NCBI GenBank assembly: GCA_030699855.1
Contig: JAUYKR010000017.1
Coordinates: forward strand, 1-21,874
From: a bacterium
GTDB lineage: Bacteria > Patescibacteriota > Gracilibacteria > JAUYGZ01
Direction of reading: 5' to 3'
DNA: 21,874 nucleotides
Below are positions 7,193 through 14,045 of this stretch, in pieces. A program made the translations under genes and the position numbers. Positions within the stretch are counted from its first letter, which is position 1. Each line of letters opens with the position of its first letter. The notes below the pieces were generated by a model, which saw only the letters and a list, made by a program, of their open reading frames with translations, made no database searches and was not told where the DNA came from.

Positions 7193-8149
7193 ATGGCAAA
7201 GAGTATTTTGCTGTATCCTATGCCGAGTTCATCTAAAATTCGTGAAGTCGTCCACGGCAAGTTGGTCTGGAAGGACATCGAAAAGCCGGATGAAGCCACC
7301 CTGGAGCGGCTTAAAGACACCTATGGTTTCCACGAACTGGATCTGGAAGACTGTTTGTCGAAGACGGAATCACCCAAACTGGAAGAGTATGATGACTACG
7401 TGTTCGTCGTGTTTCATTTTCCGATCAGGAACCTGAGAACGGAAAGCATCGACATCGAATCACTCAACGTGTTCATCGGCAATAACTACCTCATCACCCT
7501 TAGCCACGGACGCCTGAAAAAATTGGACGAAACTTTTTTGGAAATGGAATCGGACCGGCGCTACCGCCGCGAGAACTTTGCCAAGGGATCCGGTTATTTG
7601 CTGTACATCCTCATGAGCGAGTTGTTCGAAAGCTGTTTTCCCCAGTTGTCCCAAATCCACCACTTCATCCGTGAAATCGAGGGCGACATCTTTGAGGGAA
7701 AGGTCGCCAAAGACCGCCTCTACGACATCATCCTGGTCAAGCGGCAGCTGATCAACCTCAAGCGCGCCATCCTGCCCCATGCTCCCATCATCCTCCAACT
7801 GGAACACCTGCACACTCGGTTTATCAATAAAAAATTGGAGCTGTACTTTGACGACGTCGCCGACAAAATTTCCCGAGCCAAGAGTCTGCTCTCCTCCATG
7901 ACCGATATGATCGAAACCCTCAGCGACGCCAACGAGTCGCTCACCTCTCACAACACCAACCGGGTGATGAAAATTTTGACAATTTTTTCCGCCACGCTGC
8001 TGCCGCTCACCTTCATCACCGGTCTGTACGGTATGAACGTGCCCCTGCCGCTGGAGAATCACTCCGGAGCTTTTTTTCTGGTCCTGTCGGGAATGCTGGG
8101 GCTGCTGGTGGTCATGCTGCTGTTTTTCAAAATCAAACGCTGGCTTTGA
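7193..8149 (+). CDS. corA: CorA-family divalent metal (Mg2+/Co2+) transporter
   Basis: A 318-residue protein with the CorA architecture. A large soluble N-terminal domain ends in a long helix (about residues 135-255), followed by two C-terminal transmembrane helices at about residues 261-279 and 292-312. The family signature YGMN is at 279-282 (TGLYGMNVP), at the end of the first helix where it forms the pore mouth. The C-terminus is short and basic (KIKRWL), as expected for a cytoplasmic end. CorA works as a pentamer importing Mg2+; ion preference cannot be read from sequence. A second in-frame ATG at 7220 (MPSSSKIREV) is a plausible start, because a weak -10-like TAGAAT overlaps the ATG at 7193. 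There is a 71-base gap after the response regulator. Confidence 0.93.
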   Translation: MAKSILLYPMPSSSKIREVVHGKLVWKDIEKPDEATLERLKDTYGFHELDLEDCLSKTESPKLEEYDDYVFVVFHFPIRNLRTESIDIESLNVFIGNNYLITLSHGRLKKLDETFLEMESDRRYRRENFAKGSGYLLYILMSELFESCFPQLSQIHHFIREIEGDIFEGKVAKDRLYDIILVKRQLINLKRAILPHAPIILQLEHLHTRFINKKLELYFDDVADKISRAKSLLSSMTDMIETLSDANESLTSHNTNRVMKILTIFSATLLPLTFITGLYGMNVPLPLENHSGAFFLVLSGMLGLLVVMLLFFKIKRWL

Positions 8150-8175
8150 CGGGTGAGATCAGAGTAGGATACAGT
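8146..8175 (+). promoter_or_regulatory. Putative promoter of the deacetylase/hydrolase gene
   Basis: -35 TTGACG (8146-8151, overlapping the corA stop), 18-base spacer, -10 TACAGT (8170-8175). The start would be near 8182, giving a leader of about 16 bases. The -35 is strong and the -10 is mediocre. Confidence 0.35.
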
Positions 8176-8197
8176 CACTGGTGATATTTCCGCCTCG

Positions 8198-10372
8198 ATG
8201 AACCATATTTACAGGGCATTTTTTGCCATCAGTCTTAGTGCTTCCCTTCTTCTTTCTGCAAGTATTCCAGAGATGAAAGCGGAAGAGTTGGACTTCATTG
8301 AGCCTCAGGAACTGGGGCGAATTCCAATACTCGAATACCACCACGTCGGGCCGACAGAAGAGCGTTGGACTCGCCAGGTCGATGCCTTCCGCGGCGATCT
8401 GGAATGGCTGTACAACAACGACTACCGCGCCATCTCCATCGATGATTTTTTGGCGGGCACTTTTGATTTGCCCATCGGCAAGAAGCCGGTGATTTTTACC
8501 TTCGACGACGGCGCCCCCAGCCAGTTGATTTTGAAAGAGGGGAAAGTCGATCCACTCTCCGCCGTCGGAATCATGGATGATTTTCTGAAATCACATCCAG
8601 ACTTTGGGTCGGCGGCGGTGTTTTACGTTAACGCCAAACCATTTGTTCAGTCGGATAGCTCAAAGGGGGCCATCCAATATTTGCTCGACAGCGGCCGGCA
8701 GATCGGCAACCACACCATCGGCCACGGGAACTTGTCCGAACTGAGCGCCGACGAAGTCGAGCGCCAGCTGAAAACGCTGGAAGATTATATCCACCACACC
8801 CTTGGCTTTCCTCAGCTAAAGCTGAGCAGTCTGGCCTATCCCTTCGGGGGCGTGCCAAAAGGAGAAGCTCTGGAGGTAACCAAGCGCTACGTGAAGGGAG
8901 CGCTGCTGGTGGGAGCGGCTCCGGCCTTTGCGCCGTACCACAGCAGTTTCGATGCCTATGGCATCCACCGCATCCAGGCCATCGAGGATGAATGGTGGCG
9001 GCACTTCCGCCGTAAGCCAGGTGAAACCGGTGTGGCCACGCAGCCGCCAGCCTTTGACCCCTATGTGAGCGACGGCCGTCGCAACACCGTGTACATCCGC
9101 AAGCAGAGCGACCTCAAGCTGATCAGAAAAGAATTACTGGCCCCGGGCGTGGAAGTGCTGATTGGAGGAACACCAGCTCAAGTCGCAGCTGCAGCACCAT
9201 CAGTCGCGACCAAATTCCGCTACCCCTATGAAGCTTGCGGCGATCCGCTGGCGGAAAGGTGGATTGAGTATAAGAACAATGGGCTTCTGAGCCGGATGGC
9301 CACCGCCATCGCACACGACTGGCCAAATCGAGATTGGTCCATGGCCCATCAAGTCGTCAACCACTGGGCCAGATCTCAGCGCTATGCTGGACAACGAAAA
9401 GGAGTCTACATCAACTCCGGACATCTGGGAGGAAAGCAGGGCAATGCCATCGTCGAACAACTGGTGGAAGTGAACGGAAATTTGATCGTTTTCGACATTC
9501 ACAAACAGGCCATCCGCAGCATGACGGAAGACAGTTTGAAAAGGTACCGCGACTACGTCACCAGCTTGAGAAATAGAGGATTCTATGTCGCCACCCGCAT
9601 CGAAGTCGCCTCCGATTCGTTTCAGACCGCCGAACATCCCGAGCAGGCTATCCAGTGGAAGAGCGGAGGCGTGTGGACGGATAACAAAGGCCACGGCTGG
9701 CTGGATCTGTCGCGAGCGGATACGCGAGCCTATATTGTCCGCCTGGTGAAAAACTTGATTGCCACCGGTGTCGACGAGGTACAACTCGACTATATTCGCT
9801 TTCCCACCGACGGCCTGACCCGCCAGGCCAAGTACAGCTTTGACGAAAGCAAGCTGCAGCGCTGGCAGGTCATTCGGGATCTCATTCGAGATGTTCGCCA
9901 GGAAACCGCCAAGACCGGAACCTTCCTCAGCGCCGACCTGCTGGGCGTGGTGGGCTGGAACGGCGGCTACGATGGTTGGGGAACCGGGCAGAAGATCGAG
10001 TGTCTGGCGCCGTATTTAGACGCGATGTACCCGATGTCCTATCCATCGCACTTCGGTCCAGGATTTGGCGGACACGCGAGTCCGGCTGACGAGCCCTACT
10101 TCTTTGTCCAGCAGACCATAAAATTCTTCGACCACTTTGCTGCCGGAACCAATACCGACATTCGCAGCTGGCTGCAGGGATTCAAATATCGGGTCAGTGA
10201 CTACTATCCCGGCGCCTATGTGAATGTGCAAGCCGCCGCCGTGCGCGACATCGGAGCCGACGGCTACGTGGTCTGGAACGCCGGCAATGTCTACGACGGC
10301 ATCTTCGCCGGCATGATCGAACCGGACACGATTCACGCGGCGGGGGAGGAAATAAATGATACGGATTATTAG
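8198..10372 (+). CDS. Secreted fusion: NodB-type polysaccharide deacetylase plus DUF4015-type glycoside hydrolase
   Basis: A 724-residue protein with a signal peptide (FFAISLSASLLLSASIP, residues 8-24). Domain 1 (about 40-270) is a carbohydrate esterase 4/NodB fold. Motif 1 is FTFDDG (100-105; D103 and D104), motif 2 is HTIGH (172-176; metal-binding histidines), and motif 3 is AYPFGG (213-218). Domain 2 (about 398-705) begins KGVYINSGHLGG and continues FDIHKQ, DEVQLDYIRFPTDG (526-539), MYPMSYPSHF and GYVVWNAGNVY. That order fits the putative glycosyl hydrolases of DUF4015 (a TIM barrel). The product is probably exported and acts on cell-wall or extracellular glycan, deacetylating and cleaving it. 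The substrate cannot be read. A linker of about 120 residues joins the domains. It has no membrane anchor beyond the signal peptide. Confidence 0.88.
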   Translation: MNHIYRAFFAISLSASLLLSASIPEMKAEELDFIEPQELGRIPILEYHHVGPTEERWTRQVDAFRGDLEWLYNNDYRAISIDDFLAGTFDLPIGKKPVIFTFDDGAPSQLILKEGKVDPLSAVGIMDDFLKSHPDFGSAAVFYVNAKPFVQSDSSKGAIQYLLDSGRQIGNHTIGHGNLSELSADEVERQLKTLEDYIHHTLGFPQLKLSSLAYPFGGVPKGEALEVTKRYVKGALLVGAAPAFAPYHSSFDAYGIHRIQAIEDEWWRHFRRKPGETGVATQPPAFDPYVSDGRRNTVYIRKQSDLKLIRKELLAPGVEVLIGGTPAQVAAAAPSVATKFRYPYEACGDPLAERWIEYKNNGLLSRMATAIAHDWPNRDWSMAHQVVNHWARSQRYAGQRKGVYINSGHLGGKQGNAIVEQLVEVNGNLIVFDIHKQAIRSMTEDSLKRYRDYVTSLRNRGFYVATRIEVASDSFQTAEHPEQAIQWKSGGVWTDNKGHGWLDLSRADTRAYIVRLVKNLIATGVDEVQLDYIRFPTDGLTRQAKYSFDESKLQRWQVIRDLIRDVRQETAKTGTFLSADLLGVVGWNGGYDGWGTGQKIECLAPYLDAMYPMSYPSHFGPGFGGHASPADEPYFFVQQTIKFFDHFAAGTNTDIRSWLQGFKYRVSDYYPGAYVNVQAAAVRDIGADGYVVWNAGNVYDGIFAGMIEPDTIHAAGEEINDTDY

Positions 10373-10435
10373 ACCATTTCATTGATTTTGGGAGATAGAT
10401 GTGTAAAACTGCATAAGCAGAATTTATTCTAAAAA

Positions 10436-10600
10436 ATGAAGTTCACGGGAGAACATGCCGGCAAGTGGGTCGCGACAAAGGGAGAAAAGGTTCTTGCCAT
10501 GGGCGGAGCTCTTACGGCTGTTATGAAAAAGGTAGAAGAAAGGAGAGATAAGAGTTCCATAAAGTACGATTTGATTCCAAAAGGTTACATCGCGGGATGA
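10436..10600 (+). CDS. 54-residue DUF5678-like protein
   Basis: A short frame encoding MKFTGEHAGKWVATKGEKVL and then AMGGALTAVMKKVEERRDK, ending YDLIPKGYIAG. The GKWVA..GEKV.A.G..L..V..KVEE pattern resembles the small DUF5678 proteins found mainly in archaea and CPR bacteria, whose function is unknown. The gene overlaps the next start by four bases (ATGA at 10597-10600), a typical translational-coupling arrangement that strongly supports both genes being real. It is preceded by an A-rich TCTAAAAAATG start without a Shine-Dalgarno. Just upstream are two small dyads, CTGC-ATAA-GCAG and AGAAT-TT-ATTCT. Base composition becomes A+T-richer from here. Confidence 0.7.
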   Translation: MKFTGEHAGKWVATKGEKVLAMGGALTAVMKKVEERRDKSSIKYDLIPKGYIAG

Positions 10601-11022
10601 TGATGAAATTTGAGTATTGCCAATATGAAGCTGTTACAGGAGTTACTGTTGCTAGACCTGCAATACCTGTAACGTTTTTGTTTGGGGGTAAGAATTATCC
10701 ATCGGGTTTTTCTATCATCGACTCAGGTTCTGACCATATCATTCTCCCAGCAGCTATAGCGAAAATCTTTAACATACAACTTTCACGGCTTGAAAAGTTC
10801 CAGATTAAGGCTGCAAATGGAGAATATTTTTCAATTCACAAATCCTTTGCTCCCATGGAGCTAATCCTGAAAAAGGTTGGACATGTATCATATCGCTGGG
10901 AAACTCATGTGTATTTTAGTAAAGAAACTCCCTGCGTACTTCTCGGAGTTGAAGGTTTTTTGGATCACCTGATCGTAGAGCTCGATGGGGTGAATAAGTA
11001 TACGAGGATTGTGAAGCCGTGA
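10597..11022 (+). CDS. Retropepsin-like aspartic protease domain protein
   Basis: A 141-residue protein with the retroviral-type aspartic protease signature: IIDSGSDHIILP with the D-S-G catalytic triad at 42-44. Near the C-terminus is VLLGVEGFLDHLIVELDG, matching the hydrophobic-Gly (LLG) motif that closes the active site. The N-terminal part is beta-rich (AIPVTFLFGGKNYPSGFS). One lobe is present, so the active enzyme would be a homodimer, as in retropepsins. No signal peptide or membrane segment is seen, so it is probably cytoplasmic. The start overlaps the stop of the 54-residue gene, so the two are translationally coupled. Pairing of DUF5678 genes with such proteases is, as far as I recall, seen in archaea and CPR. 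The substrate is unknown. Confidence 0.75.
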   Translation: MMMKFEYCQYEAVTGVTVARPAIPVTFLFGGKNYPSGFSIIDSGSDHIILPAAIAKIFNIQLSRLEKFQIKAANGEYFSIHKSFAPMELILKKVGHVSYRWETHVYFSKETPCVLLGVEGFLDHLIVELDGVNKYTRIVKP

Positions 11023-11070
11023 CTGGGGGAGATTACCGAATTCGTTTAGTTCAAGCTGATTACTACAAAA

Positions 11071-11649
11071 ATGAGGAGTGAAATAGAATTCCAAATTGCT
11101 GAGCTTCTCAGAGTAGCACATGAGCTGCTTGGCTACTGTAACTACATTTCCAACTATCCAACATCACAAAATAGTCAAAACTATGATCCAGGCTCAAAGA
11201 TCGACCAGTTTTACAAAAATGTGTGTAACTCAAGCTATAGGGACTGTATTATTATTGTAGATACTTTAATGGACAAGGATAGAAGGGTCATTAGCTTTAA
11301 AAATTGGAAGGTGTTTGCAGAAAAAAGGAAGGAGGAAATTGATTTAATTTTTAAAGATTTTGTATCATCTGGCCTCAAGAAAGTTAGAGATGAAATGATG
11401 GCTCATGTGAGCGCTAAGAACAGTAACAATCGCTTCCCATCTATGAGAAGAGAGGGAATCGTGAATCAAACCTTAATTGAAAGTCTGCAGGAAATTCTTG
11501 ACAGACTAACAAAAGAATTTTTTGAGTTCACAAATACCAAAACCCAAACGTATAGCAAAAAATACTTCGATAGGAGTAGAGCAATCGCTGAAATCAAAAC
11601 TGTCATGAATTTGGCAAAACCAAAGCTAACCAATAATTTTGTAATTTAG
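11071..11649 (+). CDS. HEPN-like (AbiU2-type?) helical protein, possible ribonuclease
   Basis: A 192-residue, predicted all-helical soluble protein. Residues 103-113 read KKVRDEMMAHV, giving R106-x5-H112. This is the R-x(4-6)-H motif of HEPN RNases, and the RDE..AH form resembles AbiU2 and related families, where a conserved arginine-aspartate precedes the histidine. The N-terminal half (IAELLRVAHELLGYCNYIS; DCIIIVDTLMDKDRRVISF) fits the first HEPN helices. The family match is by motif and helix pattern only. It begins 49 bases after the protease gene, is A+T-rich like it, and converges with ligA with a 14-base gap. No MNT-type nucleotidyltransferase partner is visible. It could also be an inactive scaffold or an unrelated helical protein. 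Confidence 0.65.
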   Translation: MRSEIEFQIAELLRVAHELLGYCNYISNYPTSQNSQNYDPGSKIDQFYKNVCNSSYRDCIIIVDTLMDKDRRVISFKNWKVFAEKRKEEIDLIFKDFVSSGLKKVRDEMMAHVSAKNSNNRFPSMRREGIVNQTLIESLQEILDRLTKEFFEFTNTKTQTYSKKYFDRSRAIAEIKTVMNLAKPKLTNNFVI

Positions 11650-11663
11650 ATCAAAGATAGATT

Positions 11664-13829
11664 TCACACGTGTTTCCCCACCTCTCCCTCATTCCAAACA
11701 GTAATCCCCAGCTCCATGGCCTTTTTCAGCTTTGACCCCGGCTCCTCGCCTACCATCAGGACGTCAGTTTTTGAGGTAACGGCGGAACTGACCTTTCCGC
11801 CCTTTCGGAGGACGATCTGCTTGAGTTCCTCGCGGGAAAACTTCTGAAAGCTGCCGGTGATGACAAAGGTTTTCCCTTCAAAGCTCGGATCGTGTTCGTT
11901 GACGAAGGTCTCCTTGAGGATACGCACGCCGAACTGGGTCATTTTCTCCAACTCATGTTCATGCTTCTTTTGAGAGAACCAGTCGAGCAGGGCTTCGCTG
12001 GCCTTTTCTCCGACGCCTTCGACTGAATCAAGCTGGGCGTGAATATCGTTTGACTGGGTCATCCGTTTGGAGAGGTCGGAGGGTGTACAGTACTCCAGAC
12101 GGTCGGGGAGATTGCTTCGACTGGCTCCCTCCACGGCGGGCGGACGCAATGACCCGACCGATTCATCCACCGCTTCGCCGAAGAGAGTACTCTGATCAGC
12201 CACTTCATCGCCAGCCTTGCCGCGATGCCAATGAATCCCTTTTTGCAGTTCTGGAACCAAATCGCGGGAAGTTTTTTCTCCCACATGGCGGATGCCCAGG
12301 GCGAACAGGAAGCGGGACAGGGGAATATCCTTAGCTTTTTCAATGGCTTCGAGAAGGTTGTTCGTGCGCTTTTCCTCAAACAGATCCAGCGAATAGATCT
12401 GGTCGTACTTAAGGTCGAAGATGTCGGCCGGACTGATGACAAAGCTGCGATCAACCAGCTGGTCCATAATCTTCTGGCCGAGAGCCTCGATATCAAAGGC
12501 CTTGCGGGAAACAAAATGGTAGAGTCGCTCGCGGGTCTGGGCCGGGCAGTGCCGGTTCGGACAGCGGGAGATCACTTCGCCCTCCGGACGCTCGAGCGGA
12601 GTCGAGCAGACCGGACATTTTTTGGGGAAGTGGTAGGGTTTTTCCTTGCCGCTGCGAAGCTTGGTGATCACTTCCACCACTTCCGGAATAACGTCGCCGG
12701 CCTTTTGGATGACGACGGTATCACCGATGCGAACGTCCTTGCGCCTGATCTCATCTTCGTTGTGGAGAGTCGCCCGGGATATGGTGGAACCTGCCACCAA
12801 CGTCGGCCTCAAACAGGCAACAGGGGTAATGGCGCCGGTGCGACCGACCTGGGCGATGATGTCATCCACCACGGAAGTGGACTGCTCTGCCGGGAACTTG
12901 TAGGCAATGGCCCAGCGCGGGGCTTTGGCGGTGGAACCGAGACGCTGCTGGTACTCCAGTTGGTCGATCTTGATGACCACACCATCGGTTTGATAAGGTA
13001 AATCCCTGCGATTTTTGTCCCAGTGCTGCAAAAAGGTGTGGATGGAATCGAGATCTTCGTGGAGCTTCCAGTGGGGCTCGGTGGGCAGACCAAGTTCTTT
13101 GAGAGTTTCCAAAGTATCCTTCTGACCCGCCACAGCGGGCAGGCCCTTCACCCCTTCGGCCCGGAGGTTGTAGAAAAAGGCGCTGAGTTCTCGCTTGGCA
13201 GCCATTTGAGGATCGAGCTGGCGAACCGTTCCGGCAGCGGCATTGCGGGGGTTGGCGAAGTCCTCGTCCGGCTCGGCCCTTTTCAGATTTTCGAAAGCGG
13301 CGTAGCTCATATACACCTCGCCGGAAATTTCGGCGGTAAGTGGTTTTTTGAGGGAGAGGGGTACGGCCTGGATGGTCCTGACGGTGTGGGTGACATCCTC
13401 GCCAACCTCTCCGTTTCCTCGGGTGAGAGCGCGACGAAGCTGCCCCTTTTCGTACCAAAGCGTAATGTTGAGACCGTCGATCTTGAGCTCGGTCACGTAG
13501 CGAAACTGAGCATGGGGGAGGATGCGCTGGGCCCGCTCCTTCCAGTCCGCCACTTCTTCCCAGGAAAACGCATCCTGGAGGCTCTCTTTGCGCGTCACGT
13601 GACGCACTTTAGGTAATTTTCCTGACAAAGGTGCTCCCACCCGCTGGGTAGGGGAATCGGGGCTGATCAGCTCCGGATACTCTTTTTCCAGATCCTCCAG
13701 TTCGCGCTTGAGCTTGTCACGAGCAGCCTCGGACAGGGTATTGTTATTTTCGACAAAGTACTGGTAATTCCAGTCGTTGAGGAAGTCCCGGAGCTTGGCG
13801 ATGCGGCTGGCTACTTCTGCTTTTGACAT
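11664..13829 (-). CDS. ligA: NAD+-dependent DNA ligase with an in-frame insert
   Basis: Seals nicks in replication and repair, using NAD+. It has 721 residues, longer than the usual 670. Domains in order: Ia region (residues 1-70); adenylation domain with catalytic lysine K116 in TELKIDG, EISGEVY, NPRNAAAG and DGVVIKID; OB fold (AQVGRTGAITPVA, TISRATLHN, GDTVVIQKAGDVIPEVV); zinc finger with C405, C408, C423 and C428; helix-hairpin-helix domain (LGIRHVG, VEGVGEKA); and a C-terminal BRCT domain (GKTFVITGSF, about 652-721). Between LVPELQK and DSVEGVG there are about 72 residues where relatives have about 18. The extra segment is about 55 residues (roughly 533-588) and is Pro/Ser/Arg-rich. All catalytic motifs are intact, so the enzyme is probably functional. 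The ATG overlaps the -35 of the divergent promoter. Confidence 0.97.
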   Translation of the reverse strand: MSKAEVASRIAKLRDFLNDWNYQYFVENNNTLSEAARDKLKRELEDLEKEYPELISPDSPTQRVGAPLSGKLPKVRHVTRKESLQDAFSWEEVADWKERAQRILPHAQFRYVTELKIDGLNITLWYEKGQLRRALTRGNGEVGEDVTHTVRTIQAVPLSLKKPLTAEISGEVYMSYAAFENLKRAEPDEDFANPRNAAAGTVRQLDPQMAAKRELSAFFYNLRAEGVKGLPAVAGQKDTLETLKELGLPTEPHWKLHEDLDSIHTFLQHWDKNRRDLPYQTDGVVIKIDQLEYQQRLGSTAKAPRWAIAYKFPAEQSTSVVDDIIAQVGRTGAITPVACLRPTLVAGSTISRATLHNEDEIRRKDVRIGDTVVIQKAGDVIPEVVEVITKLRSGKEKPYHFPKKCPVCSTPLERPEGEVISRCPNRHCPAQTRERLYHFVSRKAFDIEALGQKIMDQLVDRSFVISPADIFDLKYDQIYSLDLFEEKRTNNLLEAIEKAKDIPLSRFLFALGIRHVGEKTSRDLVPELQKGIHWHRGKAGDEVADQSTLFGEAVDESVGSLRPPAVEGASRSNLPDRLEYCTPSDLSKRMTQSNDIHAQLDSVEGVGEKASEALLDWFSQKKHEHELEKMTQFGVRILKETFVNEHDPSFEGKTFVITGSFQKFSREELKQIVLRKGGKVSSAVTSKTDVLMVGEEPGSKLKKAMELGITVWNEGEVGKHV
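12089..12191. repeat. Imperfect palindrome inside the ligA insert
   Basis: Three nested pairs of arms share one axis. AGTACTC (12089-12095) pairs with GAGTACT (12185-12191), CGGTCGGG (12100-12107) with CCCGACCG (12153-12160), and ATTGC (12111-12115) with GCAAT (12146-12150). The central loop is 30 bases. The whole lies inside the coding segment that is extra relative to other LigA proteins and is translated in frame. The arms were aligned by eye. The outermost arm is itself near-palindromic, which makes chance pairing easier. Confidence 0.45.
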
Positions 13830-13850
13830 TTCTGGCGTATGACTTACAAT
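13823..13850 (+). promoter_or_regulatory. Strong sigma70-type promoter for the basic-protein/recF operon
   Basis: -35 TTGACA (13823-13828, perfect), 16-base spacer, -10 TACAAT (13845-13850, 5 of 6). The start is predicted near 13857, about 29 bases before the ATG of the small basic protein. The -35 overlaps the ligA start codon on the other strand, so activity here could interfere with ligA expression. Confidence 0.65.
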
Positions 13851-13885
13851 GGTTTGGCACTAAAAGCTTATCATAAACCAACACC

Positions 13886-14038
13886 ATGAGTAACAGAGGC
13901 GGTAAGTCCCACAAGCACGGTCTGGTCGGCTTAAAGCCGCCGGTGTCTCCCTATGCCAAGCGCAGAAACAAGGTCAAGGCTCGCGCCCGCAAGGCGGAGG
14001 CGGTAAAGGCATGGCAGGCGGCGACGAAGGGGGTATAG
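13886..14038 (+). CDS. 50-residue highly basic small protein, unknown function
   Basis: The product begins MSNRGGKSHKHGLVGLKPPV and continues SPYAKRRNKVKARARKAEAV, then KAWQAATKGV. Lys, Arg and His make up about a third of residues, so RNA, DNA or ribosome binding is likely by composition. It does not match a ribosomal protein I recognise. It lies directly behind the strong promoter at 13823-13850 and ends 7 bases before the recF start, so the two form one transcription unit. Codon use resembles that of recF. It is too short to be sure it is translated, but position, spacing and a clean start and stop support it. Confidence 0.6.
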   Translation: MSNRGGKSHKHGLVGLKPPVSPYAKRRNKVKARARKAEAVKAWQAATKGV

Positions 14039-14045
14039 TTTCGGC

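Noticed and set aside
8146..8151. Possible UGA recoding (UGA = Gly) as in Gracilibacteria/Absconditabacteria
   Set aside because: corA, ligA, the 54-residue gene and the protease all end properly at UGA and lose family similarity beyond it, and the genes use Gly codons normally.
9200..9784. Minus-strand open frame of 194 residues inside the deacetylase/hydrolase gene
   Set aside because: It is the shadow of a gene with clear motifs on the plus strand.
10373..10435. Terminator after the deacetylase/hydrolase gene
   Set aside because: The two mini-dyads (4 and 5 pairs) are too weak, and the following run is A-rich rather than T-rich on the plus strand.
12225..13616. Plus-strand open frames opposite ligA (258 and 197 residues)
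   Set aside because: They are antisense to conserved LigA catalytic and zinc-finger motifs and show no recognisable protein pattern.
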